This document shows, one piece after another, positions 15,131 through 22,787 of a DNA stretch of 27,801 nucleotides; position 1 is the first letter of the stretch; the number at the start of each line of letters is the position of its first letter. Below the pieces are notes generated by a model. That model was not told where the DNA came from. It was given only the letters and a program-made list of their open reading frames with translations, and did no database searches. The position numbers were made by a program, and so were the translations under genes. Source of the stretch: a virus; IMG/VR virus record IMGVR_UViG_3300026140_000007, positions 1-27,801 of that record. One strand, written 5' to 3'.

Positions 15131-16810
15131 TTACGCTTCACATGCGCTGCAGTTCATGATGTCCCTGACAAGCTCCTGAGACGGGTTGGAAGACCGCTGG
15201 TAGTACAGGGTCTTGATGCCCAGCCTCCACGCTTCGATGATCAGTGAGTTGATCTCTTTTGCTGGGGTGTCCGGCGGAATCAGAAGGTTCAAGCTCTGGC
15301 TCTGGTCGATGTAGTGCTGGCGAACAGAGGCCTGCTGAATGATCGACAACGGAGTGATCTCGTCGAAAGTCTTGAACACGGCCCGCTCATCATCCGTGAG
15401 AAAGTCAAGGTGCTGAACCGAGCCGCCACGGGTCAGGATAGATTCCCAAGTTTCCCGGTCGTCCCGGCCATGCTCCGCCAGAACTTCCTTAAGGTGCGGG
15501 TTTTTGAACGTAAACTGCCCCTTGGCCAGATCCTTGACGAAGTAATTAGAGCGGAGCGGCTCGATGCTGGGGCTTACCTGCCCGAGGATAAAACTGCTGC
15601 TGGTCGTCGGAGCGATAGCAGTGCGGGTCAAGTTCCGAACCCCGTAGCCCTTGAGTCCTTCCGGTTCGCCGTACTTGAGGGACATTTCCTTGGACATCTT
15701 GAGCGAATGCTCGTCGATAAACTTCGAGATCTGAGCGGCCTTGGCATGAGCGTCAAATGACTCAAACGGGATGCCCTTGCTCTGCAGATAGGTGTGCCAT
15801 CCAAGCTGTCCGATACCGATGGCTCTCCACCGAGTCGCAAAGTTACACGGGGCTTCCATGTGGTCGATCTCTGAGGTCTTCTCGATGTACTCGGTCATGA
15901 CCGCATCGAGGAACCGAGTCAGAACCTCCACAGCGTCGGTATGCTGCCACTCCTCATAGGTAGCGCAGTTCATGGATGCCAAGTTGCAAACGAATGACTC
16001 GTCCTCGCTTGAGGGCAAGCAGATCTCGCTGCACAGGTTGCTGGCGTGGATCCGGCGGTCTTGATCCTTGAGCGCTTTAGGGCGGTTGTTGTTCACGTTG
16101 TCTGTAAAGAAGATGTACGGATAGCCGCTCTCGCTGCGCTTGCGGATGAGCTTCGCCATGCGCTGCAGGGGCTGGGACTCGGAGGCTTTGATGTCACCTG
16201 CCTTGGCAGAATGGCCATCGTTGATAACCCGTTCCATGAAGTCGTTCGAGATACAGGCTCCGATGCTCATGTTCTGGATCGGGTTGCCTACTTCGCGAAC
16301 CTGGAGGAATTCTTCGAAGTCAGGATGCTCAATGTCGAGGTAGGCCGCGAACGAACCGCGTCTCACGTTGCCCTGTGAAACCACATCGGTGGTGGTCTCG
16401 AAAAGATTCATGAAGTGGATTGGGCCGTCAGCGTCACCGCCGGTGTTGATTGCGGAGCCTCGGGAGCGGATATCCCCGAAGTACCCGCTGGTGCCCGCTC
16501 CATGCTTGGTCTCGACGCCAACCTCAGCGGTCTTGCCAAGGATGCCGCCGATGTCGTCGGGGATGTAGCTGCCATTGCAGCTGATCGGCAAGCCTCGCTT
16601 GTTCCCGAAGTTGGCCCAAATGGGGCTACTGAGGCTGTAGAAGCCTCGGCTCATGTAGTCGAAGAAAGTCTCAGCAAAACCAGACTCGTCCAAGTACGTC
16701 TCCGCTGCCTGAGCGATCTCTTCAATCCGCTGTTCAGCAGTAAGTCCATCGGGTAGGTAGCCAGATTCGAGAAAGGTTCGGGCGTCGTCGTTTAGCCATT
16801 CAAAAGCCAT
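15131..16810 (-). CDS. nrdA: Ribonucleotide reductase class I, large subunit (NrdA)
   Basis: 559 residues, shorter than E. coli NrdA (761) because the N-terminal ATP cone is missing. Visible residues: redox cysteine C78 (PISCNGS), active-site N258, C260 and E262 (ASNLCSEI), second redox cysteine C275 (FVCNLAS), radical-transfer tyrosines Y536-Y537 (TLYYQRSS), and a C-terminal CSACEA (C554, C557) for re-reduction by thioredoxin or glutaredoxin. The enzyme reduces ribonucleoside diphosphates with NrdB, whose gene is directly upstream. It supplies dNTPs for phage DNA synthesis. Start preceded by TAAGGAGACACAATG. Confidence 0.95.
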   Translation of the reverse strand: MAFEWLNDDARTFLESGYLPDGLTAEQRIEEIAQAAETYLDESGFAETFFDYMSRGFYSLSSPIWANFGNKRGLPISCNGSYIPDDIGGILGKTAEVGVETKHGAGTSGYFGDIRSRGSAINTGGDADGPIHFMNLFETTTDVVSQGNVRRGSFAAYLDIEHPDFEEFLQVREVGNPIQNMSIGACISNDFMERVINDGHSAKAGDIKASESQPLQRMAKLIRKRSESGYPYIFFTDNVNNNRPKALKDQDRRIHASNLCSEICLPSSEDESFVCNLASMNCATYEEWQHTDAVEVLTRFLDAVMTEYIEKTSEIDHMEAPCNFATRWRAIGIGQLGWHTYLQSKGIPFESFDAHAKAAQISKFIDEHSLKMSKEMSLKYGEPEGLKGYGVRNLTRTAIAPTTSSSFILGQVSPSIEPLRSNYFVKDLAKGQFTFKNPHLKEVLAEHGRDDRETWESILTRGGSVQHLDFLTDDERAVFKTFDEITPLSIIQQASVRQHYIDQSQSLNLLIPPDTPAKEINSLIIEAWRLGIKTLYYQRSSNPSQELVRDIMNCSACEA

Positions 16811-16819
16811 TGTGTCTCC

Positions 16820-17803
16820 TTAGAATAGTTCATCGGCGTCGACGCCCTTACCTTTGGCGTAGTCGACGGGTGTCTTTTGGAAGAAGTCGGTCATGGTGTA
16901 GCCGTAGAGGCCTTCATCGAACCAGTAGGTCTCATCGGCCAGCTTCGGGTCGATGTCGATATGCGCTGCCCCACTCTCGAAACCGATGCTCTCTAGGCTG
17001 GTAACCATCCGGCGGCGGATGAAAGTCTTCAGGTGGTCGGCAGTCAGGCTGGTGCCAGTGCCGTCGTAGTCCCCGATGATCCAGTCGATGACATTGTCCT
17101 CGGCTTTAAGAGACTCGACGCACTCATGGACGATCCGATTCTCCAGCTCCTGATCGAACATCTCGGGATACTCGCGGCGGAGTGTCTGGATCAGGGCGAT
17201 CCCGACTTCGCTGTGGAGCATCTCCTCGTTGCGGGTGTACTGCACCTGCTGGGCTGTATCCTTGAGATATCCCCCGTGCTTGTTGAGATGCAGCACGACG
17301 TAGAACTGCGAGAAAAGGCTGACGTTTTCCACGAAAAGCGTGAACAGAATGATCGAATAGATGAACTGCTTACGCTGATCAGAATAGTTCTTCTCGGTGT
17401 ACTTCTTCAGGTACTCGACACGACCCCGGAGCGCCGGTTCGTCAAGATTCTGCTCAAATACCTCATCGAGGCCCAGCACATCGAGGAGCTTCTCGTAGGC
17501 CCGATTGTGGATCACCTCCGAGTTGGCCATGGCGGCCCCCAGGTCATGGATCGACGGGTGCGGGAAGGTCTTTCCGAGATCACCCCAGAACGACTTAACC
17601 GCCACTTCAATCTGGGCGATTGCCGAAAGGTCTCGAACGATCAGTCCTTTCTCGGCCTCGGTGAGATCGCTATAGAACTGAGCGTAGTCGCTGCGGAAGT
17701 TAAACTCATCGGGAGTCCAAAAGCCTGACCAGATAGCCTCAATGAACTCTTTTGTCCACGGATATAAGTCAGGCTTCCGACTGATCTGCTCCTCAAATAG
17801 CAC
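16820..17803 (-). CDS. nrdB: Ribonucleotide reductase class I, small subunit (NrdB)
   Basis: 327 residues. Metal ligands can be read as E66 (AQIEVAV), E96 and H99 (SEVIHNRAY), E159 (FVENVS), E194 and H197 (NEEMLHSE); the tyrosyl-radical residue is Y103, in the E-x2-H-x3-Y spacing of E. coli Y122. The first ligand appears to be Glu where E. coli has Asp84. The C-terminus ends VDADELF, an acidic tail of the kind that docks on NrdA. The start is GTG at 17803, with AAAGGAGAACCCA upstream; the next gene, nrdA, begins ten bases after the stop. A phage promoter candidate lies about 65 bases upstream, inside the end of the MazG-like gene. Confidence 0.95.
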   Translation of the reverse strand: MLFEEQISRKPDLYPWTKEFIEAIWSGFWTPDEFNFRSDYAQFYSDLTEAEKGLIVRDLSAIAQIEVAVKSFWGDLGKTFPHPSIHDLGAAMANSEVIHNRAYEKLLDVLGLDEVFEQNLDEPALRGRVEYLKKYTEKNYSDQRKQFIYSIILFTLFVENVSLFSQFYVVLHLNKHGGYLKDTAQQVQYTRNEEMLHSEVGIALIQTLRREYPEMFDQELENRIVHECVESLKAEDNVIDWIIGDYDGTGTSLTADHLKTFIRRRMVTSLESIGFESGAAHIDIDPKLADETYWFDEGLYGYTMTDFFQKTPVDYAKGKGVDADELF

Positions 17804-17814
17804 TGGGTTCTCCT

Positions 17815-18255
17815 TTATTTATAGCTGTATTGGCAGTAGTAGCGTAGTAGCCGCGTCATATCGGCGGCCCTATAGTGTCGTCCTTTCATCACCTTCCCAG
17901 ACGGCCCGAAGATCGGCCTCCCGTCTTCGTTGAGCTTCGACATATTGCTGTCGTGGACTTCCTCCATGGCCTCCTTGAGCGGCAGCGACAACGCCACTGC
18001 CATGCCCGAAAGGACGTACTGGAGGTCAGCCATTTCCTTGAGGAGATGGGCGACATCCTCCTCGGTGGGATCGTTGCCGCCTCGAAGAGTGGCGAGGACT
18101 TCGTCCGCCGCCTCCTGCAGCTCCTGTGCCTCTTCGGCGACCAGCTGGGTACGCAGGTTGAATACCGTCCCGTACTCGGGGTAGATCGGCATGTCCACAT
18201 CTTGACCAAAGGTCTTGGCGAACTGCCGTGCCATGGCTTCGCGGTTATCACTCAT
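17815..18255 (-). CDS. MazG-like nucleotide pyrophosphohydrolase
   Basis: 146 residues. The MazG/PRA-PH signature is present: EEAQELQEA (E-x2-E type) near residues 41-49 and KEMADLQYVL near 73-82, giving the four metal-binding acidic residues. The downstream SNMSKLNEDGRPIFGPSGKV is typical of phage and bacterial MazG-like proteins. Such enzymes hydrolyse (d)NTPs to monophosphates; in phages they are thought to recycle host nucleotides or tune (p)ppGpp-like signals. It sits between the dNMP kinase and RNR genes, consistent with nucleotide supply. The first eight bases overlap the end of the kinase gene. The last codons contain a phage promoter candidate. Confidence 0.85.
   Translation of the reverse strand: MSDNREAMARQFAKTFGQDVDMPIYPEYGTVFNLRTQLVAEEAQELQEAADEVLATLRGGNDPTEEDVAHLLKEMADLQYVLSGMAVALSLPLKEAMEEVHDSNMSKLNEDGRPIFGPSGKVMKGRHYRAADMTRLLRYYCQYSYK
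17865..17887 (-). promoter_or_regulatory. Phage RNA polymerase promoter candidate upstream of nrdB
   Basis: The minus strand reads AGGACGACACTATAGGGCCG. CACTATAGGG is identical to the core and start of the T7 consensus, and GACACTATAG is identical to the SP6 core. By analogy +1 is G17870. The site lies inside the last codons of the MazG-like gene and would drive nrdB-nrdA. Confidence 0.7.
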
Positions 18256-18817
18256 TGTTAATTCCCTTCAGAACCACATCGACTGCATCACGAAGGTCAC
18301 CGAGGGTGCCGTCGTTGCAAATGACGTATTGAAAATGAAACCGATCTAGGTTCCCTTCGGAACTATGCGGCTCGTCGTTTCCATCGAATAACCGAATCAT
18401 TCGGATAAAACGAGCCCCCATCCTGTCGAGCGCTCGATACTCATTAGGGAAACGAAGATCATCCACGACCACCGAATTCCCATCCTCAACTTCTTCCATA
18501 ACGGATTGAATGGTGGCTTTGACCCAGATGTCGGGATCGATCATATTGCGGCCCCAGTCGGTGCCGAAGGTCTGCATCATATAGCGAGTAGTCACGAACC
18601 CGAGGCTCGGGATTGGGTCTTGCTTGCGGAATCCGTCTGTCATTTCAGGAACGGTGTGGTGGTCATAACCCAACCGATAGAGAAGAATCCGCACGACATG
18701 CTTAATAGGATCTGCAAAACGAATAGTCTCAAACCCATACTCTTCCCGGAGATAATGGGCTACCTCCGTTTTTCCGCAGCCAGGTTTTGAACTGTAGATA
18801 CCAATGATATTAGACAT
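18248..18817 (-). CDS. Deoxynucleoside monophosphate kinase-like protein
   Basis: 189 residues with a P-loop at the N-terminus (GIYSSKPGCGKTEVA, residues 5-19), then RFADPIKHVV, a TFGTDWGRNMIDPDIWV block near residues 83-99 and VVVDDLRFPNEY near 115-126. This pattern is that of the T4 gp1-type dNMP kinases, which phosphorylate dNMPs (dTMP, dGMP, hydroxymethyl-dCMP) to diphosphates. Set between exonuclease and MazG/RNR, it probably turns nucleotides released from host DNA into precursors. It overlaps the genes on both sides by eight bases. Confidence 0.85.
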   Translation of the reverse strand: MSNIIGIYSSKPGCGKTEVAHYLREEYGFETIRFADPIKHVVRILLYRLGYDHHTVPEMTDGFRKQDPIPSLGFVTTRYMMQTFGTDWGRNMIDPDIWVKATIQSVMEEVEDGNSVVVDDLRFPNEYRALDRMGARFIRMIRLFDGNDEPHSSEGNLDRFHFQYVICNDGTLGDLRDAVDVVLKGINNE

Positions 18818-19013
18818 GGGGGCGTTCCTCTTCGATTAGATTCATGATCCGCTTGCCAACCCGGTAGGGCTGATCCATTGATTCAGGCATTTCCTCGGGG
18901 AATGTCTCCATTGCAGCGAGAATCATGCCGAGGGCGTTAATGAGCGCATCCCGTTCGAGCTGATCAATGCGGGCGCTACGCTCCAGCGTCTGTTGTAGGG
19001 CTTGATCACTCAT
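18810..19013 (-). CDS. Small protein of unknown function
   Basis: 67 residues from the ATG at 19013 (MSDQALQQTLERSARIDQLE). The frame is open further upstream, but that part opposes the exonuclease gene; GAGG seven bases before this ATG decides the start. The protein is acidic and helical and ends MNLIEEERPHV. No motif or membrane segment is seen. It overlaps the exonuclease end and the kinase start by eight bases each, so it is likely co-translated with both. I do not recognise it. Confidence 0.65.
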   Translation of the reverse strand: MSDQALQQTLERSARIDQLERDALINALGMILAAMETFPEEMPESMDQPYRVGKRIMNLIEEERPHV

Positions 19014-19761
19014 CGTCGATCCTCGGGCTCCATAGAATTGGAGCTTTCGCTTTGAAGTCGTAGTCACTGGCGCGGAGAATTCGTGCCAGACGGGCTTGAT
19101 GAAGCGCTTCGGTTTCCCCGAGCCCTTTGCTTTCGTAAACGGCCACGACCTTGTCCCAGTCACAGCGCTCGGCCAGCTTGGCGTCTGCCGTTTTAGGGCC
19201 GATACCCGGACAGCCGGGGTAGCCGTCCGTCTTGTCACCGGTGAGGGTCTGATGGAGGAAGTTGTAGTCCGCCTCTTCCACGGATACCTCGATGAGACCC
19301 TCGGATGAATGGTGCAGCCCTGGAATGGTGAGAAGATCCTTATCGCCTGAGACGATGATCTTCTCGTCCGCCTTGGCCAGCTTCGGGTGGGTCGCAAGGA
19401 TGCCGAGAACGTCGTCGCCCTCAAGTCCGGGCCGAGCCCAGCTAGAGAACTCCTGCATCAGCCACTCGCGAACCTCTTTGAATGCCAACGGCTTGCGCGT
19501 GTTGGCCCGGTTTCCCTTATAGAGCGGGTCGAGATCCTTGCGGAAGTTGCCTCCTTCAAGGTCGTTCCACGCCAGCTCTACGCTGTCCGCTTCGAGATCT
19601 GCCATCAGCCGCTCGATATGCTGCGCGGTACTCGCCATCGCTTCTTTAGGATCAGAATGTAGAGTCCATAGGTCGCTCTCCCAGCGGAATGGGTGTTCCG
19701 CCGCAGCCGTCTGCATGTGGCACAAAAGATCAGCATCGATCAGTAGTTTTCGGTGGGTCAT
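19006..19761 (-). CDS. 5'-3' exonuclease (gp6-like, FEN family)
   Basis: 251 residues from the ATG at 19761 (MTHRKLLIDADLLCHMQ); a TTG four codons upstream overlaps the GGAGAG ribosome-binding site and is rejected. Metal-binding acidic motifs follow the FEN/Pol I exonuclease order: LIDAD (N-terminal), GLEGDDVLGIL, IIVSGDKDLLT, and DGYPGCPGIGPKTA, the helix-3-turn-helix DNA-binding segment. T7 gp6 degrades host DNA and removes RNA primers. Directly downstream of DNA polymerase, as in T7 and other relatives. Confidence 0.92.
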   Translation of the reverse strand: MTHRKLLIDADLLCHMQTAAAEHPFRWESDLWTLHSDPKEAMASTAQHIERLMADLEADSVELAWNDLEGGNFRKDLDPLYKGNRANTRKPLAFKEVREWLMQEFSSWARPGLEGDDVLGILATHPKLAKADEKIIVSGDKDLLTIPGLHHSSEGLIEVSVEEADYNFLHQTLTGDKTDGYPGCPGIGPKTADAKLAERCDWDKVVAVYESKGLGETEALHQARLARILRASDYDFKAKAPILWSPRIDDE

Positions 19762-19776
19762 GTGTCTCTCCAATGA

Positions 19777-21699
19777 TCAGTGCGTCTCGGCCCAGTTATT
19801 GCCGATGTCATAAGACCCGGTGACCGGGCAGCGAAGCCCAAGGTTTTCCCCGGCCTCCTCGATGGATTCCTTGCCGATCCGCCCGATGTCCTCAGCAATG
19901 TCTGGGCGGGCCGCGATCTGAAACTCGTCGTGGACATGCGCCACCAGAGCAAAGTCTTCCCCCGGAACATATCCGGCGGCGGATGCGTTGTTCCAAAACA
20001 ACACAGTGGCCTCCTTCATCAAGACCGCACCCGATGACTGGATCAGCGTGTTAAGGGCCGAGTGCGTCGAACGCACGGGCAGGATGCGGCCATCCAAACC
20101 GATCAGAGAGCCCCTCGTCTCAACCCTTTCAGCCACACTCTTGACTACCCTAGCCAACGCAGGAATGCGGCGCAGGAACTCGTTCTTGAGCGCCTTGCCC
20201 TTCTGCTTCTTGGCTTTATCGCCGAGCTGGGGAGCCACAATGTGGCCGATCTTCCAGTCACCAGCGCCATAGAGGAAGGCGTAGATGAACGTCTTTGCTT
20301 GGTCTCGGGTCTCCAATCCAGCCGCCCTCTGGTTCTGGGTGTGCGGATCAGTTCCGTCCTCTTTACTGCCAGTGGAGACAGTCACGGCGAACGCCCCGTC
20401 ATCGTAATAGGCCATGTAGTGAGCCAGACCGACCAGCTCCAAGCCGTCAGCATCGACGCCAATGAGCTTCATACCCTTGGGCGCATGGAACAGAGAACGG
20501 CACTCATGGCCGTACTCGGACTTGCCTGAGGGGATCTGGGCCATGTTCGGTTTGCGGTGCGTACACCGCCCAGTCACAGCGCCGTTGGTGATCACTGTGC
20601 CGTAGATACGGCCCCCGTCTTCGAGCTTCAGCCACGCATTGTCACCCTCAGCGATCTGTCCGATGCGCTTCGAGAGCATCGCCCGTTGGACGATCAGCCG
20701 AGCGGACTCGCAGTCGATCTTGGCTAGGTCATCTTCGGCAGTTGAGGGTTTGTAGTCATAGGGGCCATAGGCCCAGGGAACGGAGGTGAAGCTGGTGGGC
20801 CGCCAGCCTTCGACACGGATCAGTCGGTCTGCAATGAGCATCCCCGACCCCGGATCAAATTCAGTGTAGGCCACCTTGGTGATTGGGCAGTCGGCTTCGA
20901 TCTGCTCATACCATCCTGTCACCCACTGCTTGTTCCGATACTGAGGCTTGCCGTTCTCGTTTAGGACGAACCGCTTCATGGATCGCTTGGGCGTGTGCTG
21001 TCCCACTGGCTGCCACCACGGACGGAAGATCTCTTTCAAGCGAGCGTCGATAGAATCACGCCTTCCGACCATCTCGGCGTATAGCTTGGAGGCCGCTTCG
21101 ATATCGAAGGGGAATCCAGTCTTTTCCATCTCATGGATGACGTACTGGAAGTCGTGTTCCAAGGCCACCGAGCGCTTCGAGGGCTTCTGTCGACGGGCAG
21201 CGGAGACAAGCTTCTCGTTCACCCGAACGTCCTGAACGCAGTATTCCTGCATCTCGGGAGACCACTCAGACCAGTCGGTTCCCTCGGCGAAGTCACCCTT
21301 GTGGAAGCCCAGACGAAACCCCCAAGCTTTCAACCCATGGCTGCCAGTCAGCTTGGGTGGAAGTTGGGTGATGCCCTTACGCCGCTGCTCGGCATCCTGA
21401 ACACCGATCTCAGGCCAGATCAGCCGGGAGAGAACGAGGGTATCGATAACACGGGCGTTGGTATCCCAGTCGGGGTAGACCTTCCGAAGTGCCGGGAGGT
21501 CAAACTTCATGATGTTGTGGCCAACCACTTGGTCTGCTTCGGCCAGCATATCGAGGCCCACACGAATTGGCGTGTAGCCCGACTGGTCAGCACACGATGT
21601 AACGTGATGGCTGTCCAGATCCATGATCACCAGACTATGGACGCGATCCAGTTGATCCAGCAGGCCGTTTGTCTCGATATCGAACAAGATGCGACGCAT
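19777..21699 (-). CDS. DNA polymerase (T7 gp5-like, family A)
   Basis: 640 residues from ATG at 21699 (T7 gp5 has 704); an ATG six bases upstream sits directly against GAGGAG and is less suitable. The 3'-5' exonuclease motifs are intact: FDIETNG (D7, E9), GHNIMKFDLPAL (D67) and CVQDV (D157). Polymerase motifs: A, GVDADGLELVGLAHYM (D416); B, RDQAKTFIYAFLYGAGD (K469, Y473, the Tyr as in T7 Y526); C, HVHDEFQI (D591). It replicates the phage genome, in T7 together with thioredoxin, gp4 and gp2.5. The exonuclease gene follows after 15 bases. Confidence 0.96.
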   Translation of the reverse strand: MRRILFDIETNGLLDQLDRVHSLVIMDLDSHHVTSCADQSGYTPIRVGLDMLAEADQVVGHNIMKFDLPALRKVYPDWDTNARVIDTLVLSRLIWPEIGVQDAEQRRKGITQLPPKLTGSHGLKAWGFRLGFHKGDFAEGTDWSEWSPEMQEYCVQDVRVNEKLVSAARRQKPSKRSVALEHDFQYVIHEMEKTGFPFDIEAASKLYAEMVGRRDSIDARLKEIFRPWWQPVGQHTPKRSMKRFVLNENGKPQYRNKQWVTGWYEQIEADCPITKVAYTEFDPGSGMLIADRLIRVEGWRPTSFTSVPWAYGPYDYKPSTAEDDLAKIDCESARLIVQRAMLSKRIGQIAEGDNAWLKLEDGGRIYGTVITNGAVTGRCTHRKPNMAQIPSGKSEYGHECRSLFHAPKGMKLIGVDADGLELVGLAHYMAYYDDGAFAVTVSTGSKEDGTDPHTQNQRAAGLETRDQAKTFIYAFLYGAGDWKIGHIVAPQLGDKAKKQKGKALKNEFLRRIPALARVVKSVAERVETRGSLIGLDGRILPVRSTHSALNTLIQSSGAVLMKEATVLFWNNASAAGYVPGEDFALVAHVHDEFQIAARPDIAEDIGRIGKESIEEAGENLGLRCPVTGSYDIGNNWAETH

Positions 21700-21722
21700 A
21701 GTCATCTCCTCAAATGCTCGTT

Positions 21723-21929
21723 TCAGTCGTGTCGGTATGGCTTAGGTATGCCCAGTCGGCGAGCCCACTCCATGCACTCTTCTCCCGTCGGGGGTTCACG
21801 TTGCCCTTCATATACAGCGATCAGCTTTCGCTCGACGTAGACCCGGTCGAGTAAGTCATTGTCCATGGATCGAAACCGCCGAATGCGTGAGCCAAGACGC
21901 TGTAGTCGATTAACGAGAGCCATGCTCAT
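21723..21929 (-). CDS. Small basic protein of unknown function
   Basis: 68 residues from ATG at 21929 (MSMALVNRLQRLGSRIRRFR); a second ATG two codons on is also possible. An open frame extends further upstream but would overlap the PhoH gene by 90 bases. The N-terminal 25 residues are strongly basic and helical; the rest contains VYVERKLIAVYEGQREP and ends in IPKPYRHD. It might bind nucleic acid, but there is no diagnostic motif. It overlaps the PhoH stop and lies directly upstream of DNA polymerase. Confidence 0.6.
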   Translation of the reverse strand: MSMALVNRLQRLGSRIRRFRSMDNDLLDRVYVERKLIAVYEGQREPPTGEECMEWARRLGIPKPYRHD

Positions 21930-22605
21930 AGTCCATCCATCCCTCGATAAATTGACGGCACAGATCTGAGCGAACGATGTCGCTCGCCTTGAAGTCGACA
22001 TGCGGAACGTCCATGGACTTGGTTACTTCTAGGAGTGCAGTCAGCCCACTGCCGCCCTTAAGGTCGGACTGTCGGATGTCACCGTTTACCACCGTCGTCG
22101 TACCGACGCCGATCCGTGTGGTAAACATTTTCATTTCGGTGGGCGTGGTGTTCTGGGCCTCGTCAAGGATGACGAATGCGTCATTGAAAGAGCGGCCACG
22201 CATGGACTCGAAGGGAACCATTTGGATTGTCCCCTTGCGTAAATTGGCGTCGACAGCACCGGTGCCGAGGCGCTCCCGCAAGATCGTCAGGATCTCCGCG
22301 AACCACTCGACCATCTTTTCCTGTAGATCCCCAGGGCGATAACCCAGCGACCGACCGGACTGCACGTTCGGGCGCGTGAGGATGATCTTGTCGACGCCGT
22401 TCCGGGCCGCGCCCTGAGTCAGCCGGTCGGCGGCCATGATCGTCGGGACATAGGTCTTGCCGGTGCCGGAGTACCCGGTGGTGATGACCATGTCAGAGCC
22501 GGTGATCGAATTGATCAGGTGACTCTGGCGACGGGTCATCGGCTCCAACGGGGGCTTGGACTGGTGCTGGTCAGCGAACTTCTGCTTCTTTCGTCTTGCA
22601 CCCAT
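21910..22605 (-). CDS. phoH: PhoH-like ATPase
   Basis: 231 residues. Walker A is GYSGTGKTYV (about residues 44-53) and Walker B is AFVILDEAQNTTP, with the PhoH-specific EAQN; NGDIRQSD and the final SDIVRSDLCRQFI also fit the family. PhoH-like P-loop ATPases are common in marine phages and are often called phosphate-starvation genes; the bacterial relatives fused to toxins act as RNA helicases. The actual role in phages is unsettled. The ATG follows GAGGAAACA. Placed between primase-helicase and DNA polymerase, a replication- or RNA-related role is plausible. Confidence 0.92.
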   Translation of the reverse strand: MGARRKKQKFADQHQSKPPLEPMTRRQSHLINSITGSDMVITTGYSGTGKTYVPTIMAADRLTQGAARNGVDKIILTRPNVQSGRSLGYRPGDLQEKMVEWFAEILTILRERLGTGAVDANLRKGTIQMVPFESMRGRSFNDAFVILDEAQNTTPTEMKMFTTRIGVGTTTVVNGDIRQSDLKGGSGLTALLEVTKSMDVPHVDFKASDIVRSDLCRQFIEGWMDYEHGSR

Positions 22606-22637
22606 TGTTTCCTCAGTCGATTAGTTAAGGGAACGGA

Positions 22638-22787
22638 TCACTGGACTAGGCTGATCAACGTGATCAACGCAGCGCCCACCCCGAAAATGAGAAAGAAAAC
22701 ACCGAGAGCCAATAAGATCGTTGGGAGGATGTCTTTATGGTCAAGTTCAGTGAAGTCAGCGAATGGATCAGAAGGGAGATTGATCAT
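22638..22787 (-). CDS. 49-residue single-pass membrane protein
   Basis: ATG at 22787 inside the last codons of the primase-helicase gene (20-base overlap, different frame), preceded by GAGGAAAACGACG. The product starts MINLPSDPFADFTELDHKDI and then has a long hydrophobic stretch, ILPTILLALGVFFLIFGVG followed by AALITLISLVQ, i.e. one clear transmembrane helix with an acidic N-terminal part. No basic tail. Function unknown: it could be an inner-membrane effector or accessory lysis protein, though its place in the replication block argues against the latter. Supported by ribosome-binding site, overlap and composition. Confidence 0.6.
   Translation of the reverse strand: MINLPSDPFADFTELDHKDILPTILLALGVFFLIFGVGAALITLISLVQ

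Noticed and set aside
15117-15136. Hairpin at the nrdA stop as an intrinsic terminator
   Set aside because: Six-bp stem without a T-tract and with no GC-rich base; kept as part of the control region only.
18810-19424. 204-codon minus-strand frame ending with the 67-residue gene
   Set aside because: The first two thirds overlap the exonuclease gene in another frame; the ribosome-binding site supports a start at 19013.
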